DNA of 14,486 bases from Actinomycetes bacterium (GTDB taxonomy: Bacteria; Actinomycetota; Acidimicrobiia; Acidimicrobiales; Palsa-688), in NCBI GenBank assembly GCA_021821705.1, contig JAKACE010000010.1, positions 1 to 14,486 on the forward strand, written 5' to 3'. A model generated the notes under the pieces. It was not told the origin of the DNA. It was given only the letters and a program-made list of their open reading frames with translations, and searched no databases. The stretch's first letter is position 1; every line of letters begins with the position of its first letter. This document shows, piece by piece, positions 6,414 through 13,481 of the stretch. The position numbers and the translations under genes were made by a program.

Positions 6414-7348
6414 CTGGCCACCTGGCCGACAGCCTGCCTGAAAACCTCTGACAGGTGGCGGCGCGAATAGGCGAACAGCTCGACTTCCCCGCCGGCCCGG
6501 GCCGCCTCCAGCACGTCCTGGCTGCGCCCCGGGGCCACCATGACCCTCAGGGTCCCGCGGTCGTTGCCCAGCACCGTGCCGGCGCCCTGCAGCCTGCCGG
6601 CCCACGTCCCCGCCGGGTCGTCCGTCACCCGTACCTCGAGCACCGGGTGCTCGCCGCGGGCCAGGTCCTCGACGCTGCCTGCCACGACCCGCCTTCCCCT
6701 GTCTACGATCACGACGTCCTGGCAGACGTGCTCGACCAGGTCCAGCTGGTGGCTCGAGAACAGCACGGCCGCACCCCTGGCGGCCTCCTGCCTCAGGACC
6801 TCGCTCATCGTGTCGATCCCAACCGGGTCCAGGCCGGAGAACGGCTCGTCGAGGACCAGCAGCTCCGGGCGGTGCACCAGGGCCGCGGCCAGCTGTGCAC
6901 GCTGCTGGTTGCCGAGGGACAGGGCTTCCACCTTGGAGCCGGCACGCTCGGCGATGCCGAGGCGCTCCATCCAGTGGCCGGCCGCAGTGGCAGCGTCCCG
7001 AGGCCCCAGCCCGTGCAGCTCGGCCAGGTAGACGAGCTGGTCGGCCACTTTCATGGTCGGGTACAGGCCCCTCTCCTCCGGCATGTACCCGAAGAGCCTG
7101 AGGTCGGGCCGCCCCACCGCGTGGCCCTCCCAGAGCACCTGGCCGCTGGTCACGGCGACCAGGCCGAACACCGTGCGCATGGCCGTCGTCTTGCCGGCCC
7201 CGTTCGGGCCGAGGAACCCGACCACCCGGCCCCTCGGCACCTCGAAGGACATGCCGTCGAGCGCCACGGTCCTGCCGTATGAGCAGCTGACCTCTTTCAC
7301 CTCGAGCACGGGGACCGCCGCTCGAGCTCGCCTGCACCTCGCCTGCAT
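6410..7348 (-). CDS. ABC transporter ATP-binding protein, NatA/YhaQ-like
   Basis: A 312-residue ATPase that would power the downstream permease. The motifs are in order from the chosen start: Walker A GPNGAGKT (47-54), a Q-loop position reading YMPEERGLYP (88-97, Glu in place of the usual Gln, as is typical of this subfamily), signature LSLGNQQ (143-149), Walker B LLVLDEP (163-169) and the H-loop His200 in FSSHQLD. A C-terminal extension of about 95 residues is typical of the COG4152-like group. The start is uncertain. ATG at 7346-7348 is used here. GTG at 7307-7309 lies nearer the conserved VLEVKEV opening, and TTG at 7388-7390 is also in frame; none has a good ribosome site. The overlap with the permease shows a two-gene transporter unit. 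Confidence 0.88.
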   Translation of the reverse strand: MQARCRRARAAVPVLEVKEVSCSYGRTVALDGMSFEVPRGRVVGFLGPNGAGKTTAMRTVFGLVAVTSGQVLWEGHAVGRPDLRLFGYMPEERGLYPTMKVADQLVYLAELHGLGPRDAATAAGHWMERLGIAERAGSKVEALSLGNQQRAQLAAALVHRPELLVLDEPFSGLDPVGIDTMSEVLRQEAARGAAVLFSSHQLDLVEHVCQDVVIVDRGRRVVAGSVEDLARGEHPVLEVRVTDDPAGTWAGRLQGAGTVLGNDRGTLRVMVAPGRSQDVLEAARAGGEVELFAYSRRHLSEVFRQAVGQVAR

Positions 7349-7474
7349 CGCACGCCGGGCATACTTCCCGCTGCGGCCGAGCGCGGTCAAGTGGCTTGCC
7401 GGGCGGCTGCCCAGAGGTTCAGTACCTGTCGAGCGGGCGCCCTTTGGCGGGTCGAGCGGACCGTGCGACTGCGA

Positions 7475-7539
7475 GCCGACGGCGGTCGGCGACAGCGGGG
7501 GAGCCCGCTGGCAGGGGGCTTTGCCTGCCCGCTACGGGC
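7475..7539. repeat. Cluster of adjoining stem-loops
   Basis: Four inverted repeats lie almost end to end: GCCGAC/GTCGGC with a 4-nt loop (7475-7490), CAGCGGG/CCCGCTG with a 4-nt loop (7493-7510), GGCAGG/CCTGCC with an 8-nt loop (7510-7529), and GCCCG/CGGGC with a 3-nt loop (7527-7539). The last two overlap and are mutually exclusive. They follow the small reading frame at 7549-7728 and precede the ABC operon on the minus strand. They could be a terminator, an mRNA leader or a structured RNA; there is no T-tract. Confidence 0.4.
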
Positions 7540-7548
7540 CGGGACGTG

Positions 7549-7728
7549 TCAGGGGTTGGCGTGCGGCCCGTCGTCGTTGCCACCGCAGGGGCCACTGCGC
7601 CTGGACTGGCGCAACAATTCGCGCTCGCGAGCGCACAACTTGTCGTAGCGCTGCTCCGTGGCAGGGTCGAGGGGCCGGGAAAGGCGCAGGAAAGCCAGCG
7701 CTTCGAGCTCTTTACGGACTTGTTCCAG
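7549..7728 (-). CDS. Possible small helical protein or gene remnant
   Basis: An open stretch of 59 codons ending in TGA. Its product has a strongly helical, charged, heptad-like pattern: VRKELEALAFL, then RPLDPATEQRYDKL, then ARERELLRQS, with a Gly/Cys/Asn-rich tail. This looks coding rather than random, and such short helical proteins are common in actinobacteria. However, the frame has no ATG, GTG or TTG before the conserved-looking part. The interval given starts at a CTG, and the frame continues upstream only to a TGA at about 7764-7766. A TATAAC box-like sequence lies about 20 bp upstream on the minus strand. It may use a non-standard start, be a decayed gene, or be chance. No function assigned. 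Confidence 0.3.
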   Translation of the reverse strand: MEQVRKELEALAFLRLSRPLDPATEQRYDKLCARERELLRQSRRSGPCGGNDDGPHANP

Positions 7729-8013
7729 TGAGTCTTGGTGCGGGGTTATACAACGATCATCTCAGATCCGCCGGCGTAACGGCTGGGTCTTAGGTCACAA
7801 TCGCTGCGTCCGCGCCTTTTTGTCGGCCGTTTGCTGGTCGGCGTGGGTGTGTTGGCTGTCACTTTATGCCGGTGTACCGGCTGTAAAAAGGTTTAGCTCA
7901 TTTTGCTCAGCGCAGCATGTACCGGGTGGGGTACCCGGCGGGGGGCCTGCGCCGAACAGTCGAGAAGGTTTGTCCTGCCCGCACCCGGAGCCCACCGCCA
8001 CGGGTATCACCGC
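7729..8013. other. Lower-GC non-coding patch with hairpins
   Basis: Between about 7740 and 7920 the sequence is clearly more AT-rich than its surroundings, with runs such as TTTTT (7817-7821) and AAAAA (7885-7889). Two hairpins are present: GCCGG/CCGGC with loop TGTA (7868-7881) and CCGGGT/ACCCGG with a 5-nt loop (7922-7938). The second lies about 75 bp beyond the stop of the next minus-strand gene and could help end its transcription. CCTTTTT (7815-7821) and AAAAAGG (7885-7891) also form an inverted repeat. I find no tRNA fold and no protein frame here. Confidence 0.3.
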
Positions 8014-9732
8014 TCAGTGGGGCCGCCGCAGCTCCTGTGAGAGATGAGCGGCCAGCTTGGCGCAGGACGCCCCGCTCGTGTCATGGCCGTAACTGGCGAA
8101 GGCGGAGGGGGACAGGGACGGCACCTGCCAGGCTCCGGAGACATAGCTGATGGTCGTCTCGGCTGTCCGCAGCAGCTGGTCGCTCTGCACGGGCTTCGAC
8201 AGGAGGAGGTCGGCTACGTCGTGTGCTCCTTGCGGGCTCTCCACCAGGCCTCCGTGGAAGGCCGCCAGCACGACGGTAGGGAAGGGGAGCGTGCCGGCGC
8301 CGGTAACGGTGGCGTCAGCCAGGGGGACCAGGGCGAACTGGCGCACGGTCGGGAGGGGGCACGACATGGCCCCCACGAGCAGTGGCGCCGCCGAGTCCAG
8401 CGAGGAGAGGAAGGCACTGTGGGGGGACAGGTCCACAGGCGAGATGCCCTCTAGGGCTCGGTCGAGCACCACCAGAGCCTGCCCGGTGGCGAGGCCCCAG
8501 CCCTGGTGCTGGCCGGAGGCCGGGTAGACGACGCGCCCCGCAGCCTCGAGAGGGCTGGCCAGTACGAGCTGGTCCACGGGCGCCCCAGGTGATGCCAGGA
8601 GGGCTGTCTTGGCCACCATCGCCCCCTCGCTCTCCGCTACGACGGCGACCTTCCGGCCCGAGCGCCGGGCCAGGGCGTGCACCTGGCCCAGGAACATGCG
8701 GTCGAGCACGGCGAGGCTCTTCACTGTGTCGTACGAGCCGTAGGGGAGCGGGGTGCCCGTACGGGAGAGCCCACGGTAGGAGAAGCGCACCTCGTAGAAG
8801 GGCCCAGGGACCGGGTGGGAGGCGGTGCCGTCCCAGGTCGAGCCGTAACCGGCGACGAGCAGGAGCGGCTGGCCGAGCCGAGGGCCTGCGCCGCCTGCCC
8901 CCAAGGCCGTCCCGGTCCTGGCAGCGGTGGTCGCCGGGGGCCTGGCCTGGTCGAACCCCAGGGTCGTGCCGGCAACCACGACCACCGCCAGCCCGACGAT
9001 GGCGACCGGGACCAGGGGGACGGTGAAGCGGGGGGCGCGCCTGTCGACCACCGCGTGCACGGCCCCGACCCAGGCCCAAGCATTGAAAAGGCCCGCAAGG
9101 ATGCACACCAGCGGCCAGAACGGCCGCGGCAGGACGCCTACGACAGAGCCGCTCAAGCTCAGCACCACGAAGGACAGCGTCACCCAAGCCACACCGCGCG
9201 GCGGCAGTGCCCGTCTCCACCAGTCGCCGGAGATGCCGACCGGGTGCAGGACCACGGCCACCAGCAGGGCAGCGGGCACGCCCGCCAGGAAGAGCCAGGA
9301 CACCGGGACCACAGCCGCCCCGAAGAGGACCACCACGCTCGGCAGGAGCAGCGCAGCCGACAGGACCGTGGCCACGGCGGAGCGGGTGAGCAGCCGGGCC
9401 GGGCCGGGCCTGGGCACGTGAGCCGGCCAGGCCAGGTGGACCGACAGGGCTGTCATCGTCGTCCTCACGGCCAGCAGGGCGACCGCCTCCCCGCCGAGGG
9501 CTACCCAGGAGGTGTTGTAGACGCTCAGCCAGCGAAGGTCGCCGAAGACGCCGAAGGGCGCGATGGCGTTGGTCTGGGGGGCCAGCTGGGGCCGGGCCGT
9601 CGGGTCGAAGACGGCCAGCAGGACCAGCTCGAGCAGGCTGGTGCCGGCGCACAGCGACACCAGTGCCCACCAACGTCCCCGGCCTGTGCCCGGCCTGTGG
9701 TTGACGGTCAAGCGGTCGCTGATGGGTCTCAT
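8014..9732 (-). CDS. Polytopic membrane protein fused to an alpha/beta-hydrolase domain
   Basis: A 572-residue two-part protein. Residues about 20-265 contain some seven or more hydrophobic segments. Residues about 288-572 form an alpha/beta-hydrolase-like domain beginning LLLVAGYGSTWDG. Likely catalytic residues are Ser368 in the elbow VVAESEGA (an A-x-S-x-G variant of the usual G-x-S-x-G), Asp473 in VPLADATVT and His493 in AFHGGL. This spacing fits a lipase/esterase-like fold, and the domain probably sits on one face of the membrane. The substrate is unknown; a lipid or cell-envelope ester would suit the architecture. The start is ATG at 9730-9732 with GAGG about 8 nt upstream. It lies 106 bp downstream of the GH13 gene on the same strand and may be co-transcribed. 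The fusion is clear; enzyme activity is inferred. Confidence 0.72.
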   Translation of the reverse strand: MRPISDRLTVNHRPGTGRGRWWALVSLCAGTSLLELVLLAVFDPTARPQLAPQTNAIAPFGVFGDLRWLSVYNTSWVALGGEAVALLAVRTTMTALSVHLAWPAHVPRPGPARLLTRSAVATVLSAALLLPSVVVLFGAAVVPVSWLFLAGVPAALLVAVVLHPVGISGDWWRRALPPRGVAWVTLSFVVLSLSGSVVGVLPRPFWPLVCILAGLFNAWAWVGAVHAVVDRRAPRFTVPLVPVAIVGLAVVVVAGTTLGFDQARPPATTAARTGTALGAGGAGPRLGQPLLLVAGYGSTWDGTASHPVPGPFYEVRFSYRGLSRTGTPLPYGSYDTVKSLAVLDRMFLGQVHALARRSGRKVAVVAESEGAMVAKTALLASPGAPVDQLVLASPLEAAGRVVYPASGQHQGWGLATGQALVVLDRALEGISPVDLSPHSAFLSSLDSAAPLLVGAMSCPLPTVRQFALVPLADATVTGAGTLPFPTVVLAAFHGGLVESPQGAHDVADLLLSKPVQSDQLLRTAETTISYVSGAWQVPSLSPSAFASYGHDTSGASCAKLAAHLSQELRRPH

Positions 9733-9838
9733 GGCTGCGCCTCAGCGTCGTCCTGGTTTGGACATTAGAGCACCCGACGAGCGAGCGCGTGAAGAGTGGC
9801 CCACACCCTCCGAGCGGGAGGCGGGGCACGCCTGATTG

Positions 9839-11629
9839 CTAGCTCAGGCGCCAGACCACCGACTCCCACGGCGCCAGCCGTAGGGCCGGGGGGGTGCACC
9901 CCGGCGGTTGTGCCAGGTTGGCCAGTACGACCTCCGCGTTTTCCCACTCAGGGCCGACCGGCAGCGTGACGTGGAGATCGGCGCTCCCGAAGTTGGCCGT
10001 CACCAGCAACGACGAAGCCGGGCCGGTGCGCAGGAAGGCCCACAACCGGGGGTGATCGGGCTCGAGGAGCTCGAAGCCGCCCTCGGTGACCGTCGGGTCC
10101 TCGTGGCGCAGTGCCACCAGGCGCCGGTAGTGGGCGAGCACCGAGGAGGGGTCGCCCTCCTGGGCGGCCACGTTGAACTCGGTGTGGTCCGGGTTGACGG
10201 CGATCCAGGGCTCGCCTGTGCTGAAGCCGGCGCCAGGGCCGGCGTCCCACTGCACCGGGGTACGGGCGTGGTCGCGGCTGGTGCGCCCGAGGGCTTCGAG
10301 CAGGGCCGTGAGGTCGACATCGCCGCGGCGGCTGGCGGCGTCGTAGAAGTTGAGGCACTCGATGTCGCGGTACTCGGCCATCGAGGAGAAGGGGGCGTTG
10401 GCCATGGCCACCTCGTCACCCTGGTAGATGTAGGGAGTCCCCTGGTGCAGGTGCAGGACCGTGGCCAGGGTCTTGGCCGACGCGACGCGGTGAACACCGT
10501 CGTCGCCAAAACGTGAGACGCTGCGGGGCTGGTCGTGGTTGCCCCAGTACAGCGAGTTCCAGCCGTGCCCGGCCAGGCCCACCTGCCAGCGCGCCATGCA
10601 CTGCTTGAGGGCGGGGAGCGACAGGGGGCGCAGGTCGTAGCGGTGCTCGCCGTGGTCGAGCGACACGTGCTCGAACTGGAACACCATGTCCAGCTCGCGC
10701 CGCTCGGGGGTGGTGAAAAGCGCCGCCTGGTCGAGGGTCACGCCGGGCATCTCGCCGACCGTGAGCACGTGCTGAGGCCTGCCGGCGAACACCTCCCGGT
10801 GCATCTCCCGGAGGAACTCATGGTTGCGAGGACCGCAGATGTAGCCGTCGCCGCCGGGGCCATAGAGCGAACCGGGGCGCGCCATGACATCGACGAGGGG
10901 GAGCTTCTTGCTGATCATGTTTATTACGTCCATGCGGAAGCCGTCGATGCCGCGGTCGAGCCACCACCGCATCATCGAGTACACCTCCTGGCGCACCTCG
11001 GGGTTCTCCCAGTTGAGGTCGGGCTGCTTACGGGAGAAGATGTGCAGGTAGTACTGGCCGGTCGGCTCGTCCCATTCCCACGCCGGGCCCGAGAAGGCCG
11101 ACTCCCAGTTGGTCGGCTCGGCGCCGGGCCGGCCCCCGGTCCGTCCTGGGCGGGGGTCGGCCCACCAGTACCAGTCGCGCCTGGCAGCGGTAGGCGAGGA
11201 GCGTGAGGCAAGGAACCAGGGGTGCTCGTCGGAGGTGTGGTTGACCACGAGGTCCATCACGAGCTTCATGCCCCGCCCGTGCAGCTCGGCCAGGAGCTGG
11301 TCGAAGTCCTCCAGGGTGCCGAAGACCGGGTCTATGTCGCGGTAGTCGCTGATGTCGTAGCCGTTGTCGTCCATGGGGGAGCGGTAGACGGGCGACAGCC
11401 AGACGACGTCGGTACCGAGGCTGTCCAGGTAGTCGACACGCTCGATGATGCCTCTCAGGTCGCCCACGCCGTCGCCGTTGGAGTCGGCGAAACTGCGCGG
11501 GTAGACCTGGTACACGACCCAGCGCTTCCAGTCGTCCGGGCGTTGCCAACCGGACCTGGTCAACGTGGGAGCGCCCTGCGGAACGGGCAACGTCCTAGCT
11601 CCTCGATGCCATGCCTGCGGCACGCTCAC
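9839..11629 (-). CDS. GH13 alpha-glucosidase, oligo-1,6-glucosidase type
   Basis: A 596-residue cytoplasmic glycoside hydrolase of family 13. The N-terminal barrel opens with VVYQVYPRSFADSNGDGVGD (38-57). The conserved regions are visible: DLVVNH (126-131), FRMDVIN with nucleophile Asp234, TVGEMPG with acid/base Glu293, and WGNHDQ with Asp366. A Val directly follows the nucleophile (MDVIN), the residue associated with alpha-1,6 specificity in oligo-1,6-glucosidases; maltases usually have Thr or Ala. It likely releases glucose from isomaltose-like oligosaccharides. The C-terminal beta domain is complete. The start given is GTG at 11627-11629, which overlaps the previous stop as GTGA. A TTG at 11588-11590 has GAGGAG 8 nt upstream and would remove 13 poorly conserved residues. 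No sugar transporter or LacI regulator is adjacent. Confidence 0.9.
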   Translation of the reverse strand: MSVPQAWHRGARTLPVPQGAPTLTRSGWQRPDDWKRWVVYQVYPRSFADSNGDGVGDLRGIIERVDYLDSLGTDVVWLSPVYRSPMDDNGYDISDYRDIDPVFGTLEDFDQLLAELHGRGMKLVMDLVVNHTSDEHPWFLASRSSPTAARRDWYWWADPRPGRTGGRPGAEPTNWESAFSGPAWEWDEPTGQYYLHIFSRKQPDLNWENPEVRQEVYSMMRWWLDRGIDGFRMDVINMISKKLPLVDVMARPGSLYGPGGDGYICGPRNHEFLREMHREVFAGRPQHVLTVGEMPGVTLDQAALFTTPERRELDMVFQFEHVSLDHGEHRYDLRPLSLPALKQCMARWQVGLAGHGWNSLYWGNHDQPRSVSRFGDDGVHRVASAKTLATVLHLHQGTPYIYQGDEVAMANAPFSSMAEYRDIECLNFYDAASRRGDVDLTALLEALGRTSRDHARTPVQWDAGPGAGFSTGEPWIAVNPDHTEFNVAAQEGDPSSVLAHYRRLVALRHEDPTVTEGGFELLEPDHPRLWAFLRTGPASSLLVTANFGSADLHVTLPVGPEWENAEVVLANLAQPPGCTPPALRLAPWESVVWRLS

Positions 11630-11982
11630 GTCGCGGGCAGGCCGAGCGCTGCGAGGGCCCCCTCGGGGTCATCGCAGCCGACAACCCATTCGTCCTGAGC
11701 GACGCCCTGGAAGCTGATGCGCACGCCTCGTGGCGTGCTGTGGTGCACGGCGGCGAAGACGGTCTTCTTGAACCCGTGCACGCTCGCCACCTCGACGATG
11801 CCAGGCAGGCGTGTACCGACCCGGAAGCCGATGATGTCGGCGGCGGCATGGGCGTCGTCTAGCACCTCGGCGCCGACCACGCTGGACACCGGCGCCCTGA
11901 GGTCAGCATGGGCCCCCTCCAGCTTCTCCGCCGTGCTCAGGTGGAGCACGAGCTCGTCGCCTTCCCTCTTCAGTTCTGCCAT
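11626..11982 (-). CDS. Conserved-looking small protein, possibly PH-like
   Basis: A 118-residue soluble protein with no signal or membrane segment. It looks like a run of short beta strands ending in a helix (DDPEGALAALG): an N-terminal strand ELVLHLS, a PVSSVVGAEVLDD segment, GTRLPGIVEVASV, then FAAVHH and VRISFQG. The pattern reminds me of small actinobacterial PH-like proteins of unknown function; this is from memory and unverified. The ATG at 11980-11982 has AGGAGG with 6-nt spacing, one of the best ribosome sites in the window. Its TGA overlaps the GTG of the GH13 gene, so the two are co-translated. It could act as a regulator or membrane-lipid adaptor, but nothing in the sequence proves a role. 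Confidence 0.75.
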   Translation of the reverse strand: MAELKREGDELVLHLSTAEKLEGAHADLRAPVSSVVGAEVLDDAHAAADIIGFRVGTRLPGIVEVASVHGFKKTVFAAVHHSTPRGVRISFQGVAQDEWVVGCDDPEGALAALGLPAT

Positions 11983-12080
11983 CGCCGGCCTCCTGTGTTG
12001 GCTGCCTACGGAACCTAATAGCGACAGCCGGCCACGTGGGGAATGGAACGTGCCGTGCCCCTGGGAGGTCGTAGACGGCA
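11983..12080. promoter_or_regulatory. Divergent intergenic region
   Basis: This 98-bp gap separates the minus-strand small-protein/GH13 operon from the plus-strand secreted-protein gene, so both promoters should lie here. It contains AGGAGG for the minus-strand gene and GGGAGG (12063-12068) for the plus-strand gene. The only AT-rich spot is CCTAATAG near 12013-12021, a possible -10 region, but no good -35 partner is seen. TGCCCCT at 12056-12062 equals a half-site of the dyads at 890 and 2091, without the other half. Confidence 0.35.
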
Positions 12081-13409
12081 ATGAGAGGGTCGGACCATCC
12101 CAAATGGGCAAGACAGCTCGCGGCAGCGGTGGCTTGCGCCGCCCTTGTGACCGGCCTGGCCGTGGTTACCGGCCCGGCCCAGGCGCCGACGGTGGACGAG
12201 CACGGGCCGGTGGGCACCGGCGCGGTGCTGTCCCTGAGCGCCTTCGCCTCGAGGGGCCCTGGCGTCACCGCCAGCACCGGCCCGGGCGCGGCACCGCCGG
12301 CACAGATCCCGTGGGGGCGGGTCGGGGCCGGGTGGTCGGTGGCTGTCGAGGCTCCCGACGCGGCCAGGTACGACAGGTACGTCGTGTACCTGGTGTCGCC
12401 GGGAAGGCTGCGCTACCGGGCCCGGACCTTAGCTCTTGGCGGCCGGGGCGGCCTCGTGAGGCTGGCCGACTGGTCGGGGGACAAGCGGCGGGCTCTGCTC
12501 GAGCTGACAGGCGCCGGGAACACGGGCGACCTGACGCGCGTCGTGGACCTGGACCTGGCAACGGGGAGCGAACTCGGCAGCTTCAGTGTCGCCAACCTGG
12601 CATCGGCCCAGTTCACGAGGCCGGCAGGAGCGGATCTGCTGATCACGACGAAGTCATCGGTCTACCGTGCCTACCCGGACGGCGCCCTGCAGGCCAGGCT
12701 CCCCTCGCAACTCGTGGACCACCCCGTGCAGACCCCGCTCGGCGAGTACCCCGACCCGTTGTACACGCCCGACGGCACCCGGATCGTGTTCCAGTCGTCC
12801 GCCGGTCTGGAGGTGGCCACCAACGCCGGCATGGCCGTGCGAAGCCTGCGCTCACCTACCGGCGAGGCCTGTAGCCCCGTGCGGTGGTGGGCGCCGGGGA
12901 CGGTCCTGGCCTGGTGCGGCACGGGCTACTACGGAGGGTCCCAGATGGGAGGCCAGCTGTGGCGCGTGCCCGTGTCAGGTGCTGCCCCGAGCCCGGTGAC
13001 CCCCGCCCGCCACGGTGCCATGGCCTTCATCGACGAGGACGCGTGGGTGCTGCCATCGGGGACCTACGTGCAGCAGGTGCTGATGGCCTGCGCCGGCTGG
13101 TGGTTGATCGGCAGGCTCGGCCCGGGCGGCAAGGTGACGCGGGTGCGGGTGCCCACGAGCGACGGCAACGTGTTCGTCGACGGCGCCTATGGCGCCCGCC
13201 TGCAGATAAGGGCCGCCCTCAACTGCGGCCAGATGGGCCCCGGCCTGCCCGTGGTTGGGGACTCGCTGGCGTGGTTCGATCCTGTCACGAAGTCGTTGGA
13301 GGTCGTCCTTGGCCCGGCGCCCGGCAACAGGGCGACCCGGCGCAGTTCGGTAGTCGACGCCCTCCTCTACAACCCTCTACCCTCGTCCTGGCAGGCAGGC
13401 TGGCTCTGA
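12081..13409 (+). CDS. Secreted protein, possibly beta-propeller-like
   Basis: A 442-residue protein, the only plus-strand gene here. Residues 1-35 look like a signal peptide: basic MRGSDHPKWARQ, hydrophobic LAAAVACAALVTGLAVV, then PAQA. The rest shows repeated beta-strand blocks of the type found in TolB/WD-like propellers: YVVYLVSPGRL, GLVRLADWSGDKRRALLEL, TRVVDLDLATG, DPLYTPDGTRIVFQSSAGL and QLWRVPVSGAAP. Four or more blades can be guessed, but no exact repeat is present. Cysteines in the second half (EACSPV, LAWCGTG, LMACAGW, LNCGQM) could form disulfides, consistent with export. No catalytic motif is seen. The ATG at 12081 has GGGAGG 12 nt upstream, a rather long spacing. It converges on the dioxygenase gene. 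Function unknown; a binding or scaffold role outside the cell is a guess. Confidence 0.72.
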   Translation: MRGSDHPKWARQLAAAVACAALVTGLAVVTGPAQAPTVDEHGPVGTGAVLSLSAFASRGPGVTASTGPGAAPPAQIPWGRVGAGWSVAVEAPDAARYDRYVVYLVSPGRLRYRARTLALGGRGGLVRLADWSGDKRRALLELTGAGNTGDLTRVVDLDLATGSELGSFSVANLASAQFTRPAGADLLITTKSSVYRAYPDGALQARLPSQLVDHPVQTPLGEYPDPLYTPDGTRIVFQSSAGLEVATNAGMAVRSLRSPTGEACSPVRWWAPGTVLAWCGTGYYGGSQMGGQLWRVPVSGAAPSPVTPARHGAMAFIDEDAWVLPSGTYVQQVLMACAGWWLIGRLGPGGKVTRVRVPTSDGNVFVDGAYGARLQIRAALNCGQMGPGLPVVGDSLAWFDPVTKSLEVVLGPAPGNRATRRSSVVDALLYNPLPSSWQAGWL

Positions 13410-13481
13410 GGCCTCCGTGCCGGGGCCCGTCGGCGCCGCCGGTGCGGGGCGCTCTCGGCACTGCCGGGGCGCTGGCCGGGC
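13410..13481. terminator. Convergent gap, possible bidirectional terminator
   Basis: This 72-bp gap lies between two converging genes. GTGCCG (13417-13422) can pair with CGGCAC (13456-13461), enclosing a smaller stem GCGCC/GGCGC (13433-13437 with 13448-13452). There is no T-tract on either strand, so termination is inferred mainly from position. Confidence 0.25.

Noticed and set aside
6414..7337. A long minus-strand frame joined in front of the permease, giving a 705-residue product
   Set aside because: It is the shifted frame of the ABC ATPase gene, rich in Gly/Arg/Pro with no motif. The permease starts at the GTG overlapping the ATPase stop.
7885..7990. tRNA-like fragments (AGCTCA, GCTCAG) in the lower-GC patch
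   Set aside because: No acceptor stem, anticodon arm or GTTCGA-type T-loop could be assembled.
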